DNA of 64,000 bases from positions 1-64,000 of the forward strand of contig NZ_FOKQ01000016.1 of NCBI RefSeq assembly GCF_900112155.1, read 5' to 3'. Every line of letters starts with the position of its first letter. Positions within the stretch are counted from its first letter, which is position 1. Source of the stretch: Hominimerdicola alba (GTDB lineage Bacteria; Bacillota; Clostridia; Oscillospirales; Ruminococcaceae). Positions 54,341-63,548 of this stretch are shown piece after piece. Position numbers and translations under genes: made by a program. Below the pieces are notes generated by a model, which did no database searches, was not told where the DNA came from, and saw nothing but the letters and a program-made list of their open reading frames with translations.

Positions 54341-55102
54341 TTACTTGTTGTATTCCATCGAATCATACATTTTTCTGAATTTGCTGATAAACTTGTTCTC
54401 TTTATCGGATTTGCAGTATGCATAATACATATAGCAGGAATCCCCTTCAAAATCTATCATCATATCACAGAACCAGTTCGTATCATCTTCCGTAAAATAG
54501 AATCTCATGTGATTACCGACCTGATCTTTTTTCTTATAGCCTTCAATATCTCCGCTCATGCCCTCATCGATAAAGGGGAACATAAAGTTAAGGTATGCTT
54601 CCTCATCTCCGCTGTCAAGCCCAAGAGAGCTGACCTCATATTTGATATAAACAAATCCCATATCCCTGTTTGCATATGCCGCAGTATCCAAAGCGTCCAC
54701 ATCACTGAACACAGTACTGCTCCTCTTTTCAACCTTCTGTGGGAAAGTGATGGTTATATCGCCGAAGCTTTCTTTCTGCGGGCTATTATACTTTATCTGA
54801 TATGCCATGATAACTATCATTATCATGATTATCGAAACAAGAAGACTGATCAGTTTTGTGCTTGAGAATGAACGTGAACTTTTTCTTGAGTAGCTGTCAT
54901 TCCCGAAAGGCGAATTCATGCCGTAATTACCGTAGCCCGAACCGCCGTTCATGGTATTTCCGCCATAGCCGTAACCGTAGCTGTTCTGCTGAGGACGTCC
55001 CGCATTGTTATATGCAGGTCCCATTTCCGATCTTCTGGTACCGCAGTTTTTGCACTCGTTATCATAGTCGCCCAGGGGCGCACCGCAAATAGGACAATTC
55101 AT
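54341..55102 (-). CDS. Zinc-ribbon single-pass membrane protein, copy 2
   Basis: 253 residues. Zinc ribbon CPICG...CKNCG (about 3-20), a Gly/Asn/Tyr-rich linker (about 30-70), a membrane helix (about 84-102) and an outside domain related to copy 1. RBS AAGGAG. It sits between pnp and copy 1. Confidence 0.7.
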   Translation of the reverse strand: MNCPICGAPLGDYDNECKNCGTRRSEMGPAYNNAGRPQQNSYGYGYGGNTMNGGSGYGNYGMNSPFGNDSYSRKSSRSFSSTKLISLLVSIIMIMIVIMAYQIKYNSPQKESFGDITITFPQKVEKRSSTVFSDVDALDTAAYANRDMGFVYIKYEVSSLGLDSGDEEAYLNFMFPFIDEGMSGDIEGYKKKDQVGNHMRFYFTEDDTNWFCDMMIDFEGDSCYMYYAYCKSDKENKFISKFRKMYDSMEYNK

Positions 55103-55255
55103 ATTCTGTTACTCCTTTACTTTTCATCTTTTTGTTACGCAATTATGTATATTTTGTTATGCGAATATTCCGTAACCCGACTCATTTTCATATAATTACA
55201 GCTATGCAGGGCGCACCCGTAGATACGTCCTGCATAAAGCCATTTCAGATAATAA

Positions 55256-57373
55256 TTATTCCTTGTTGGCAGCTCTCTTAGCAAGGTCTGCAAGAGCGTC
55301 CTTTCTGGAAAGGTTGATCCTGCCCTGCTCGTCGATCTCCATTACCTTTACAACGATCTCGTCGCCGATGGATACAACGTCCTCTACCTTCTCAACTCTG
55401 GACTTATCCAGCTTGGAGATATGTACAAGACCATCCTTACCGGGAGCGATCTCAACAAATGCGCCGAAGTTCATGATACGAACGACCTTGCCCTTGTAGA
55501 TAGCACCGATCTCGGGATCGTTTGCGATGGTGTTGATGATGTTGATAGCAGCCTGTGCCTTCTCCTTATCCAGACCGCTGACAAATACGCTGCCGTCCTC
55601 AGAGATATCGATCTTGACATCACACTCAGCGGAGATCTTCTGGATGACCTTTCCGCCTGAACCGATAACTTCTCTGATCTTATCAACAGGAACCTTGGTG
55701 GAGAGCATCTTGGGAGCCCACTTGCTGACCTCGGGTCTAACCTCGGGGATAGCCTTGAGCATGATCTCGTCAAGGATATACATTCTTGCTTTTCTTGTCT
55801 TCTCGAAAGCGCTTGCGATGATGTCCATAGTCAGACCATCGACCTTGATATCGACCTGTATAGCAGTGATACCGTTCTTGGTACCGCCAACCTTGAAGTC
55901 CATATCGCCGTAGAAGTCCTCAAGACCCTGGATATCAACCATTGTCATCCAGCTGCCGTCTTCCTTGGTGATAAGACCGCAGGAGATACCTGCAACGGGT
56001 TCCTTGATGGGAACGCCTGCGTCCATCAGTGCCAGGGTAGATCCGCAGATAGAGCCCTGAGATGTGGAACCGTTGGAAGAAAGAACCTCGGATACGCATC
56101 TGATAGCGTAGGGGAATTCCTCAACGCTGGGCAGTACAGGAACAAGAGCTCTCTCAGCCAGTGCGCCGTGACCGATCTCACGTCTTCCGGGACCTCTGGA
56201 AGGTCTTGTCTCACCTACAGAGTAGCTGGGGAAGTTGTACTGGTGCATATATCTCTTGCTGGTCTCTTCATCAAGACCGTCAAGCTTCTGTGCGTCGGAA
56301 ACAGGGCCGAGAGTACAGATAGTCATTACCTGTGTCTGACCTCTGGTGAAGATACCAGAACCGTGAACTCTGGGCAGTACGCCAACTTCTGCAGCGAGAG
56401 GTCTGATCTCGTCGATACCTCTGCCGTCAACACGCTTGCCCTCGTAGAGCCAGTTTCTAACGATCTTCTTCTGGAGCTTGTAGAGTACTTCCTCAAGCAT
56501 AGCGCCCTGATCGGGATACTGCTCGTCATACTTCTCGTGAACTGCATCATATATAGGCTGCATTCTTGCATCTCTTACGTTCTTGTCATCGGTATCGAGA
56601 GCCTTCTTAACGTCCTCGCCTACCATAGCCTCGATCTCATCGAAGAGGTCGTGGTCAACTTCCATAGACTCGAACTCGAACTTAGGCTTGCCGATCTCCT
56701 TCTGGATGCCCTTGATGAACTCTACCATCTTCTTGATCTCAGTGTGGCCTGTCTCGATAGCCTTCAGCATCAGATCATCGGGTATCTCCTCAGCGCCTGC
56801 CTCGATCATAACGATCTTCTCAGCAGAACCTGCAACTGTCAGGTTCAGCTTGTTGTTAGCTCTCTGCTCAAGAGTGGGGTTCAGTACCAGCTCGCCGTCA
56901 ACATAGCCTACGTTGATGGAAGCAACAGGTCCGTTCCAGGGGATATCGGAGATAGATATAGCGATAGCAGCAGCGATCATACCTGTGATCTCGGGTGAGT
57001 TGTCGGGATCAACTGCCAGTACTGTCATAACAACAGTTACATCGTTTCTCATGTCCTTGGGGAACAGAGGTCTGATAGGTCTGTCAACACATCTTGAAGT
57101 CAGTATAGCCTTATCGCTTGCCTTGCCCTCTCTCTTGGTGAAGGAACCGGGGATACGGCCTACTGCATACATCTTCTCCTCAAAATCAACGGAAAGAGGG
57201 AAGAAGTCAACGCCCTCTCTGGGCTTCTTGGAAGCTGTAACATTAGCCATTACAACGGTCTCGCCGTATCTTACCCAGCATGAACCGTTTGCAAGTCCGC
57301 AGGTCTTGCCTGTCTCAACAACGACGGGTCTGCCTGCATAAGTAGTTTCAAAAGTCCTTGCGTTCTCAAACAT
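55256..57373 (-). CDS. pnp: Polyribonucleotide nucleotidyltransferase
   Basis: 705 residues, full length. Two RNase PH folds (about 10-220 and 320-535) around an alpha domain, then KH (about 555-615: VPVDKIREVIGSGGKVIQKI) and S1 (about 620-690: GKVVRIMNFGAFVEIAPGKDGLVHIS). Degrades RNA 3'-5' by phosphorolysis. RBS AAGGAGG. Lies after rpsO in the standard rpsO-pnp order. Confidence 0.98.
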   Translation of the reverse strand: MFENARTFETTYAGRPVVVETGKTCGLANGSCWVRYGETVVMANVTASKKPREGVDFFPLSVDFEEKMYAVGRIPGSFTKREGKASDKAILTSRCVDRPIRPLFPKDMRNDVTVVMTVLAVDPDNSPEITGMIAAAIAISISDIPWNGPVASINVGYVDGELVLNPTLEQRANNKLNLTVAGSAEKIVMIEAGAEEIPDDLMLKAIETGHTEIKKMVEFIKGIQKEIGKPKFEFESMEVDHDLFDEIEAMVGEDVKKALDTDDKNVRDARMQPIYDAVHEKYDEQYPDQGAMLEEVLYKLQKKIVRNWLYEGKRVDGRGIDEIRPLAAEVGVLPRVHGSGIFTRGQTQVMTICTLGPVSDAQKLDGLDEETSKRYMHQYNFPSYSVGETRPSRGPGRREIGHGALAERALVPVLPSVEEFPYAIRCVSEVLSSNGSTSQGSICGSTLALMDAGVPIKEPVAGISCGLITKEDGSWMTMVDIQGLEDFYGDMDFKVGGTKNGITAIQVDIKVDGLTMDIIASAFEKTRKARMYILDEIMLKAIPEVRPEVSKWAPKMLSTKVPVDKIREVIGSGGKVIQKISAECDVKIDISEDGSVFVSGLDKEKAQAAINIINTIANDPEIGAIYKGKVVRIMNFGAFVEIAPGKDGLVHISKLDKSRVEKVEDVVSIGDEIVVKVMEIDEQGRINLSRKDALADLAKRAANKE

Positions 57374-57513
57374 ATTGATTATCCTCCTTAATACTGTCCG
57401 GCAAAGGCTTTAGCATAAAGCGCAGAGTGCAGAAACAATGTGCTTTTACACTCTCCGATCAATGCTAAAAAACCGTCACGCGAACATAATTTTACTGTTT
57501 TTAAAAACACCAA

Positions 57514-57543
57514 AAGGCAGTGACGGATTACCGTCTCTGCCTT
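57514..57543 (-). terminator. Hairpin between rpsO and pnp
   Basis: AAGGCAGAGACGG/CCGTCACTGCCTT on the minus strand followed by TTGGTGTTTTT. In other bacteria this junction holds a processing site; here it may be a partial terminator. Confidence 0.7.
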
Positions 57544-57559
57544 GATGATCTTAACTTGA

Positions 57560-57826
57560 TTACTTACGGATACCCAGCTTGTCGATAACAGTTCTGTATC
57601 TCTCGATGTCGTTCTTCTTCAGGTAGTTGAGAAGGTTTCTTCTCTTACCGATCATCTTGTACATACCTCTTCTGGAGTGGTTATCCTTCTTGTGAACCTT
57701 CAGGTGTTCTGTGAGGTCGCTGATCCTCTTTGTCAGGATAGCGATCTGTACCTCGGGGGAACCTGTGTCGGTCTCATGAGTTCTGTTAGCCTCGATTACG
57801 GCTGTCTTTTCGTCTTTTCTCAGCAT
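57560..57826 (-). CDS. rpsO: 30S ribosomal protein S15
   Basis: 88 residues from ATG 57826 (AGAGGT upstream), the standard S15 length; the open frame to 57871 adds residues outside the family. Signature [22 protein letters not shown] and [20 protein letters not shown]. Confidence 0.98.
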   Translation of the reverse strand: MLRKDEKTAVIEANRTHETDTGSPEVQIAILTKRISDLTEHLKVHKKDNHSRRGMYKMIGKRRNLLNYLKKNDIERYRTVIDKLGIRK

Positions 57827-57967
57827 AATTTTGTACCTCTTTCTTAAAAATATTTTCCTCTGCGTCGGCATACGGCAGGTACTTTCTTCTTACCGAAGCG
57901 TGACCCGTATTCTGATGCAGGGATACTTATGCCTGTGCGTTCCTGTCACGCACAATATGACTTATAT

Positions 57968-57996
57968 ATTATACAATATATCCCGCTGTTTGTAAA
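57968..57996 (-). promoter_or_regulatory. Promoter of rpsO-pnp
   Basis: Minus strand TTTACA (57991-57996), 17-base spacer, TATAAT (57968-57973). Confidence 0.75.
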
Positions 57997-58065
57997 GAGA
58001 GTTCACAAACTTTTTACATCTTTCGCAGATGAAGTCTGCGCACCCATACGCCCGAATTATCATTC

Positions 58066-58815
58066 TCAGTAATTTATCGATACACCTTTTTCTCTGAGTG
58101 CGTTTTCAACTTCTTCAGAAAACCTGGCATCAACCGTAACTTCTTCAAGTGAATCCATACCGCAGATGTCATTTCCGATCTCAGGATCGGACTGATGTAA
58201 AGTCAATGATTTTACAGTGTCCATTTTATCAAGTCCCGAGATCTTTTCGCAGGTGCTGATCTCCAGTGTTTCCAATTTTTCCAGCTGAGAAAAATCTTCA
58301 CAGTTAATGTCATCTCCGCAATAGATGCTAAGTTCTTTTATGTTTTTCAGTTCGTTCAATTCGTTTAAAGACAATTCTCTCCCGCCATCTATAGCTAATG
58401 TTTCTAATTCTTTTAATCCGGATATATCTTCGATAGTTGTAAATCCGCTAAAGTAACCGATCCTCAGTTCTTTCAATCCAGTACACTTGTTCAGACTCGA
58501 CCAGTTATCACATTTACCGCCAAGATGCAATTTTTTCAAATTGGGATTTGAAACATCATTTAAATTCAGGCTTTTGGAAAAAGGTCCGACGAAATCAATT
58601 TTTTCAAGTTCGGGACAGTATCTTATAAATTTTATACACGGTTCATTTTCCGAATAAACAAACATTCCCTTGACATTGCCTGACATATGAAAGCCTTCAT
58701 CACCGTTCTGATCACTGCAATAGATCAAAAACGGCTTACCGAGATATGGTGTAAAGATCCTCACAAGCACGATACATACAACACATATTGAGATCATCAA
58801 TTTCTTATTTTTCAT
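58066..58815 (-). CDS. Membrane-anchored leucine-rich-repeat protein (paralogue of 10653-11423)
   Basis: 249 residues. N-terminal membrane helix (about 6-24), the shared block TPYLGKPFLIYC, then leucine-rich repeats (LEKIDF, LKKLHLGG, LKELRIGY, LETLAIDG, IKELSIYC, LETLEIST, VKSLTLHQ). Same architecture as the plus-strand gene at 10653-11423 but with higher GC. RBS GAGGGAG; own promoter. Confidence 0.75.
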   Translation of the reverse strand: MKNKKLMISICVVCIVLVRIFTPYLGKPFLIYCSDQNGDEGFHMSGNVKGMFVYSENEPCIKFIRYCPELEKIDFVGPFSKSLNLNDVSNPNLKKLHLGGKCDNWSSLNKCTGLKELRIGYFSGFTTIEDISGLKELETLAIDGGRELSLNELNELKNIKELSIYCGDDINCEDFSQLEKLETLEISTCEKISGLDKMDTVKSLTLHQSDPEIGNDICGMDSLEEVTVDARFSEEVENALREKGVSINY

Positions 58816-58855
58816 TTTTCTCCCTCACATATTTTTATTATTCAGATACGATTTT

Positions 58856-58884
58856 ATTATACCATATGCCATTTGCGATTTCAA
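58856..58884 (-). promoter_or_regulatory. Promoter of the second LRR gene
   Basis: Minus strand TTGAAA (58879-58884), 17-base spacer, TATAAT (58856-58861). Confidence 0.7.
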
Positions 58885-59105
58885 ATATATGGTTGTAAAT
58901 TTTTGATATACGGATCGCGGTTTGCACCGCCGGGAACATGATCATGCGATCGGATGCGCCGGCTTGCGGCTGCATATTTATTCTGCTTGCTTGAAAATAA
59001 ATGTTCCACGTGAAACTTTTGTGTTTGTATGATAATACTTGTACTGCGGTGGGCATTTCGCTCCTGACGGGGCGAGTCATCGGAAACGTTTCGCTGTCCG
59101 ATGAC

Positions 59106-59186
59106 GGCGCGACAATATATTTACGCAAACAGAAAGAGCGTGGACGTTTGAATTGTCCACGCTCTGAGATTTTTTATTGCCGCACC
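59106..59186. repeat. Dispersed nested palindrome, copy 2
   Basis: Outer GGCGCGACAAT/ATTGCCGCACC (two mismatches from copy 1) and inner perfect AGAGCGTGGAC/GTCCACGCTCT (59135-59145, 59155-59165). The linker is the same as in copy 1 at 19276-19354. The surrounding gap 58885-59423 holds no gene. Confidence 0.75.
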
Positions 59187-59255
59187 TTTTTAATAGGGCG
59201 GGTGGTTTGCTGTTCTATTTACAGCGCTCTTGCCACGTCGGTTTAGCGCCTTGAG

Positions 59256-59288
59256 TTGAGGGCTCTGCCCTCAAACTCCCGCAAGCCT
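59256..59288. repeat. Dispersed GGGCTCTGCCC palindromic repeat, copy 2
   Basis: Matches 32144-32176 at almost every base. Confidence 0.8.
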
Positions 59289-59423
59289 TTCGCGAAAAGC
59301 TTGCGCCAAAGCTCTATTCGCACACTGCTTTGTTGTGCTTACCTTGCTTATTCTGCGTCGGAGTTTCCCACGTTTACCGCCATGCTATCCTAAGCCCCGC
59401 AAAGTCCGCTGCCCTGCCAACAA

Positions 59424-61094
59424 TTATGAATTATAAACCATGAATTGTGAATCATCTTTCATTTGCTTTTTCTTCTCATACATACGCTTATCCGCCAGCT
59501 GTTCTGCTGTTTCAAGCATATCTGCCCGCGCTGTGTACTGTGCATAGCCGTAGGCTATCTGCATTGGTACAGGGGGAGCATTCTTTTCGTTGTATTCTGC
59601 CGATTCTTTTTCAAGCTTTGCCAACGCTGCGGATACTTCTGCTTCTCCGACTTTCTGGGCGATAACTATGAACTCATCGCCGCCTGTGCGGAAACAGGTG
59701 CCTATATTATCAAAACTGCTCGTGATAAGGTTCGCCGCATTGATGATATGCCTGTCGCCCTCAGCATGGCCGTATACATCATTGACCTTTTTCAGGTCAT
59801 TGATATCCAGCTGTATAACGGTACAGCTTAGATGTTCTGTACGAATCTCATTCTCCTTGCGGTGGAATGCAAGACGGTTGTTCAGCCCTGTAAGGCTGTC
59901 GGTATACGCCAGCTTTTCCATCAGTGCCGAACGTTCTTTTTCAACCGCAAGACGTGTGCGCTCGCTCATAAGGAATATGCCCATCAGCACCATGAAGACC
60001 AGCACTCCTATACGTGTGAAAAAGCTGTTGCCGAATATCCTTATATTTACCAGACGGTATCTCAGGATATCTGCAGCGGCACCTGCCAGCGCCGATGACA
60101 TTCCGATTATAACCATATACAGCAGATTGCGGTCGGTATCCGTCTTTTTGAATGCCCGCACCATCAGGACTACGGTCATTATCAGCGCCAATGCAATGCC
60201 GATATGTGATACAGTCAGCATAAGCGCCACATCGCTTTTGCCCAGCAGTGAAAGTACAGAAGTCACGATAAAGTTCAGAGTATTATACACGAACATTATG
60301 GGCAGGAATACCGTATCACGCTGATGAGTCACGCTTGCCACGAAGGACACAGGGAAATAGGAGATGAACATCAGTGACAGCGCCGCACAGAATCGCACAA
60401 AAGCTGACCTTTCAGTAATAAGCTGAAACACCATGGTCTCGTTGGCGGCATACACTCCCACCAGCACCGCGAACGCGCCCAGTGAGAAGAAATCAACGCT
60501 GTTGCTCTCGGTAGAATTTCCGCGTATACAACCGCCTGTCAGCATAAGAACGCCGTACATCAGTATCAGTACGCAAACGGCAAATCCGGGCAGTTCTTTC
60601 TGGTAGAGGTCGTTGAGGAATACGCCCGATTCTTCTATCTTTATATTTTTTATCTTTGCCGCGGCATTTTTATACAGCGGAGATATCTCCAGCGTTACCG
60701 TTGAAACATTTTCGGGTATGGCTATCATATGTACGCGCATACCGTAGGAGAATCCGTACAGCGGTGCAGAAGCGGAATACCTGAATTCGTAGGCGAGCTC
60801 GCCGTCAAAATATACTGCTATATCGCCGTCATGTGTCTGTAAACATAGGTCTCTTCCCAAAACCTCTGTATCGGCAAGGCTGTGCTTTATGATCACCTTT
60901 TCCTTCGGCAGGCTTTTTATGGATATCTCTTCGCCGCTCTCAGTCACCCAGCCCTCTGAAAGGTCACAGGCAGGGGCAAGCGCATCGCCCTCGGGGGTAC
61001 CTATGCACATTTCGCCCACGATAACGCACATCAGTATTGCAAGAGGAAGCAAAGCGGTAAATATTATCAGCCTTTTTGTACGGAATATCTTCAA
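59424..61094 (-). CDS. Membrane diguanylate cyclase (7TM-type sensor, GGDEF)
   Basis: 556 residues, TTG start 8 bases after GGAGGAGG. One N-terminal helix, an outside beta-rich sensory domain (about 30-170), six to seven membrane helices (about 178-385), a short coiled linker and a GGDEF domain (about 395-545) with DSLTGLNNRLAF, IQLDINDLKKVNDVYGH and an intact TGGDEF. No RxxD inhibitory site is seen before it. The layout resembles 7TMR-DISM sensors. It should make c-di-GMP in response to an outside signal. 44 bases after the EAL gene, same operon. Confidence 0.9.
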   Translation of the reverse strand: MKIFRTKRLIIFTALLPLAILMCVIVGEMCIGTPEGDALAPACDLSEGWVTESGEEISIKSLPKEKVIIKHSLADTEVLGRDLCLQTHDGDIAVYFDGELAYEFRYSASAPLYGFSYGMRVHMIAIPENVSTVTLEISPLYKNAAAKIKNIKIEESGVFLNDLYQKELPGFAVCVLILMYGVLMLTGGCIRGNSTESNSVDFFSLGAFAVLVGVYAANETMVFQLITERSAFVRFCAALSLMFISYFPVSFVASVTHQRDTVFLPIMFVYNTLNFIVTSVLSLLGKSDVALMLTVSHIGIALALIMTVVLMVRAFKKTDTDRNLLYMVIIGMSSALAGAAADILRYRLVNIRIFGNSFFTRIGVLVFMVLMGIFLMSERTRLAVEKERSALMEKLAYTDSLTGLNNRLAFHRKENEIRTEHLSCTVIQLDINDLKKVNDVYGHAEGDRHIINAANLITSSFDNIGTCFRTGGDEFIVIAQKVGEAEVSAALAKLEKESAEYNEKNAPPVPMQIAYGYAQYTARADMLETAEQLADKRMYEKKKQMKDDSQFMVYNS

Positions 61095-61138
61095 GGTCTA
61101 AACCTCCTCCCGAAGATGAGATCTTTCTGACAGGGATA

Positions 61139-63238
61139 TTATTCGCTTTTACCGCTGCACGCCAGGATAGTATCGCACTCGCTGCCGTTTATGGTTATGG
61201 AAGTCCTGCCTCCAACATTCCTGATATTTTCGGCTGTGGTGATATATCCCAGCGAGTTCGCCAGATCCACAGAAAGGGTAACGCCGTCAGTGGAAATGTC
61301 AGTCCTGCCGTTTGCCGAACCGAAAGCCAGTGCTTTTGAACCGTCAGCCGAGATATCCACGTTTGCGCTTTCCAGTTTGATATCCGAATCACCGCGCAGC
61401 GCTCCAAAGGCTGTAAGTTCAAAGGCATGGATATTCTCATGTATGTTCAGCTGTTCGATATGGATATCCGCGTTGCCGCAGGTAAGTGTACCTACGCCTG
61501 TTGCCATCTGGCTGTTCAGATTGACATTCACGCTGGAATAGATCATATGTATCTTCGCACTGCCGCCCACAGCGCCAATACCAACGTTGAATGCGCCGTT
61601 GAGAGCCATTGAAAGGTCACAGCCCAGTATCTCTATCTTTGAATCTCCGTCAAAAGCTCCTACGCCAACGCTGGAAGCTCCTGCTGTATTTAAGGTGTAT
61701 CTGCCCCTGCCGATGGATATCTCACCGCCTCTGCCCGAGCCGATGCACACACCCGTATGGCTTTTGGCGTTCACCGATATAGTGCCGTCATGACCGAATT
61801 CAAGTCTGCCGTGGGCAGATGACAGGTCATTGCCGATGCCGTAGTAATCTGCATCACCCAGCTGTATATCCAGGTCGCCCGTACCCTCGGTGCTGAACTT
61901 GGAGCTTTCGTCCACCCTTATTCCGCCCCCTGTCAGCTTATTGCTGCCCATAAGACGCAGGGTTATACAGCTCTCGTTGCCGATATCTATGCAGGGTCTG
62001 CCTACGATGTTTGAAAGATGGGCATTCTCCAGCACCACCATGCCGTTGAATCCGTCGGAGCAGAGTATATGTATGCCCGAATCGTAATTCTCCGAACCGA
62101 CTATGGTAACATTGCCGTCGTGATACCTGAAACCGATGTGTATACAGCTGTAGCCCTCTTTGCCAAGTCTTTCCAGTGATACTTTCTCATACTTCTCCGC
62201 TGAGTATATCTTCAATCGTCTGCCGTCTTCAAGTTCGTGGCGGCACTCGACTATCTCCTGTCGGCGCTCGTAAGGTATCTCGGATAGTATCTCTGCCGAG
62301 GGACGTGCAGTGTAGAATCCCTGTATCAGGTCAACACCCAGCAGTATCACCGTGCGGAGCTCATCGTAAGTCTCAACGCCCTCAGCAAGGGCTTTAAGAC
62401 CGTTCTCATGGCAGAAATCTATTATCTCGCGGACAAAGTGCTTTTTGTTGGTATTATTGGCTATATCCGTGATTAGCATTCTGTCTATCTTGACGAAGTT
62501 AGGTGTGTATCTAAGCAGGTTTGATATATTGGAATATCCCGTGCCGAAATCGTCTATGGCTATGGGTATGCCGAGAGAATCGTATTTTTCCTTTATCTTA
62601 GCCAGCTTGCTGTCATCGAATTCCGATATCTCCGTTATCTCTATGACCACTATATCAGCGTGGTCTTCAAGCAGAAGCTCTATCTCCTGTTCCTTTTCGG
62701 GGGAAGTTCGCACATTGGCTATGCTGTTGATGAACACAGGTCTGCCATGAAGACTTTCGCTGTTTTCTTTCAGCAGGTTCAGCACATTCAGGAACGTGTA
62801 TTCCTCCACCTCGCTGAGTCTGCCGGAAAGCTCTGCATATTTCAGTATATGGAACGGAGTTATCCCCTCCACGCCGTCAGCGCGCATCAGGGCTTCATAG
62901 GCGAATATCTGTCCATTATCGGCACGTACTATAGGTTGAAAATGGTAGGTCAGCTGATTGACATCAAGCAGCTGCTGCACTTTCAGATATTCGTTCCTTG
63001 CAGCTCCCGAAAGCTCGGCTGCACCGCCGGAGCTGTTCTTTTCTTCAAGCTGCTGCATGACGCTGTGGGCGTAAGCAGAAAAGGCCTGATGCAGCTCCAT
63101 CAATCCGTCTTCACCCACATCGGCAAGCATAGCTTTGTATTTCTCGTCAAGGGTGCTAAGTTCGCTCATGCTCCCCGCCCCTGATGCTTTTTCAAGGTAT
63201 TCCTTCATCAGCAGTATACCTTTGCCTTTGCTGTTCAT
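61139..63238 (-). CDS. EAL phosphodiesterase with a C-terminal beta-helix-like domain
   Basis: 699 residues, no signal peptide or membrane helix. A helical start (about 1-80), an EAL domain (about 85-330) with all key blocks: YEALMRA, INSIAN, EITEISEF, AIDDFGTGYSN, VKIDRML, LAEGVET, QGFYTARP. The last 350 residues are a regular beta-strand repeat (units such as GVGAFDGDSKIEI, VGIGAVGGSAKIHM, GVGTLTCGNADIHI, AFGSANGRTDIST), as in pectate-lyase-like or Cthe_2159-type beta-helices, which are normally extracellular. ATG 63238 follows GTGGTGA; ATG ten codons later is an alternative. It likely degrades c-di-GMP opposite to the cyclase in the same operon. Confidence 0.88.
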   Translation of the reverse strand: MNSKGKGILLMKEYLEKASGAGSMSELSTLDEKYKAMLADVGEDGLMELHQAFSAYAHSVMQQLEEKNSSGGAAELSGAARNEYLKVQQLLDVNQLTYHFQPIVRADNGQIFAYEALMRADGVEGITPFHILKYAELSGRLSEVEEYTFLNVLNLLKENSESLHGRPVFINSIANVRTSPEKEQEIELLLEDHADIVVIEITEISEFDDSKLAKIKEKYDSLGIPIAIDDFGTGYSNISNLLRYTPNFVKIDRMLITDIANNTNKKHFVREIIDFCHENGLKALAEGVETYDELRTVILLGVDLIQGFYTARPSAEILSEIPYERRQEIVECRHELEDGRRLKIYSAEKYEKVSLERLGKEGYSCIHIGFRYHDGNVTIVGSENYDSGIHILCSDGFNGMVVLENAHLSNIVGRPCIDIGNESCITLRLMGSNKLTGGGIRVDESSKFSTEGTGDLDIQLGDADYYGIGNDLSSAHGRLEFGHDGTISVNAKSHTGVCIGSGRGGEISIGRGRYTLNTAGASSVGVGAFDGDSKIEILGCDLSMALNGAFNVGIGAVGGSAKIHMIYSSVNVNLNSQMATGVGTLTCGNADIHIEQLNIHENIHAFELTAFGALRGDSDIKLESANVDISADGSKALAFGSANGRTDISTDGVTLSVDLANSLGYITTAENIRNVGGRTSITINGSECDTILACSGKSE

Positions 63239-63368
63239 ATTATCACCACTTTATAAATTGCCATTAAATAACTATTCCACCGACTCTTTGATCAAAAAAT
63301 AATAAGCACGCAGAAGTTTTTGTGCTTGATTACTAAAAATCACAAAATTACCCAAGATTATTAGTTAT

Positions 63369-63397
63369 ATTATACCACATCCATAAATAATAGTCAA
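63369..63397 (-). promoter_or_regulatory. Promoter of the EAL/GGDEF operon
   Basis: Minus strand TTGACT (63392-63397), 17-base spacer, TATAAT (63369-63374); leader about 125 bases. Confidence 0.75.
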
Positions 63398-63471
63398 GCA
63401 TTTGGCAATAAGTTTTTCATTTTTACGATCCCTGATTTTAAATAATTAATTGAAAAATTTCAACAATAATA

Positions 63472-63500
63472 TTGACTAAATTATGAAAATATAGTATAAT
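63472..63500 (+). promoter_or_regulatory. Promoter of the truncated sensor gene
   Basis: TTGACT (63472-63477), 17-base spacer, TATAAT (63495-63500). Confidence 0.75.
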
Positions 63501-63548
63501 ATAAATGAACTACTTTGATTATCAAACAACCAAAGAGGTGAATACTGC

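Noticed and set aside
53663-54865. A 400-codon open frame on the plus strand
   Set aside because: It is antisense to the two zinc-ribbon genes and has no start signal or family resemblance.
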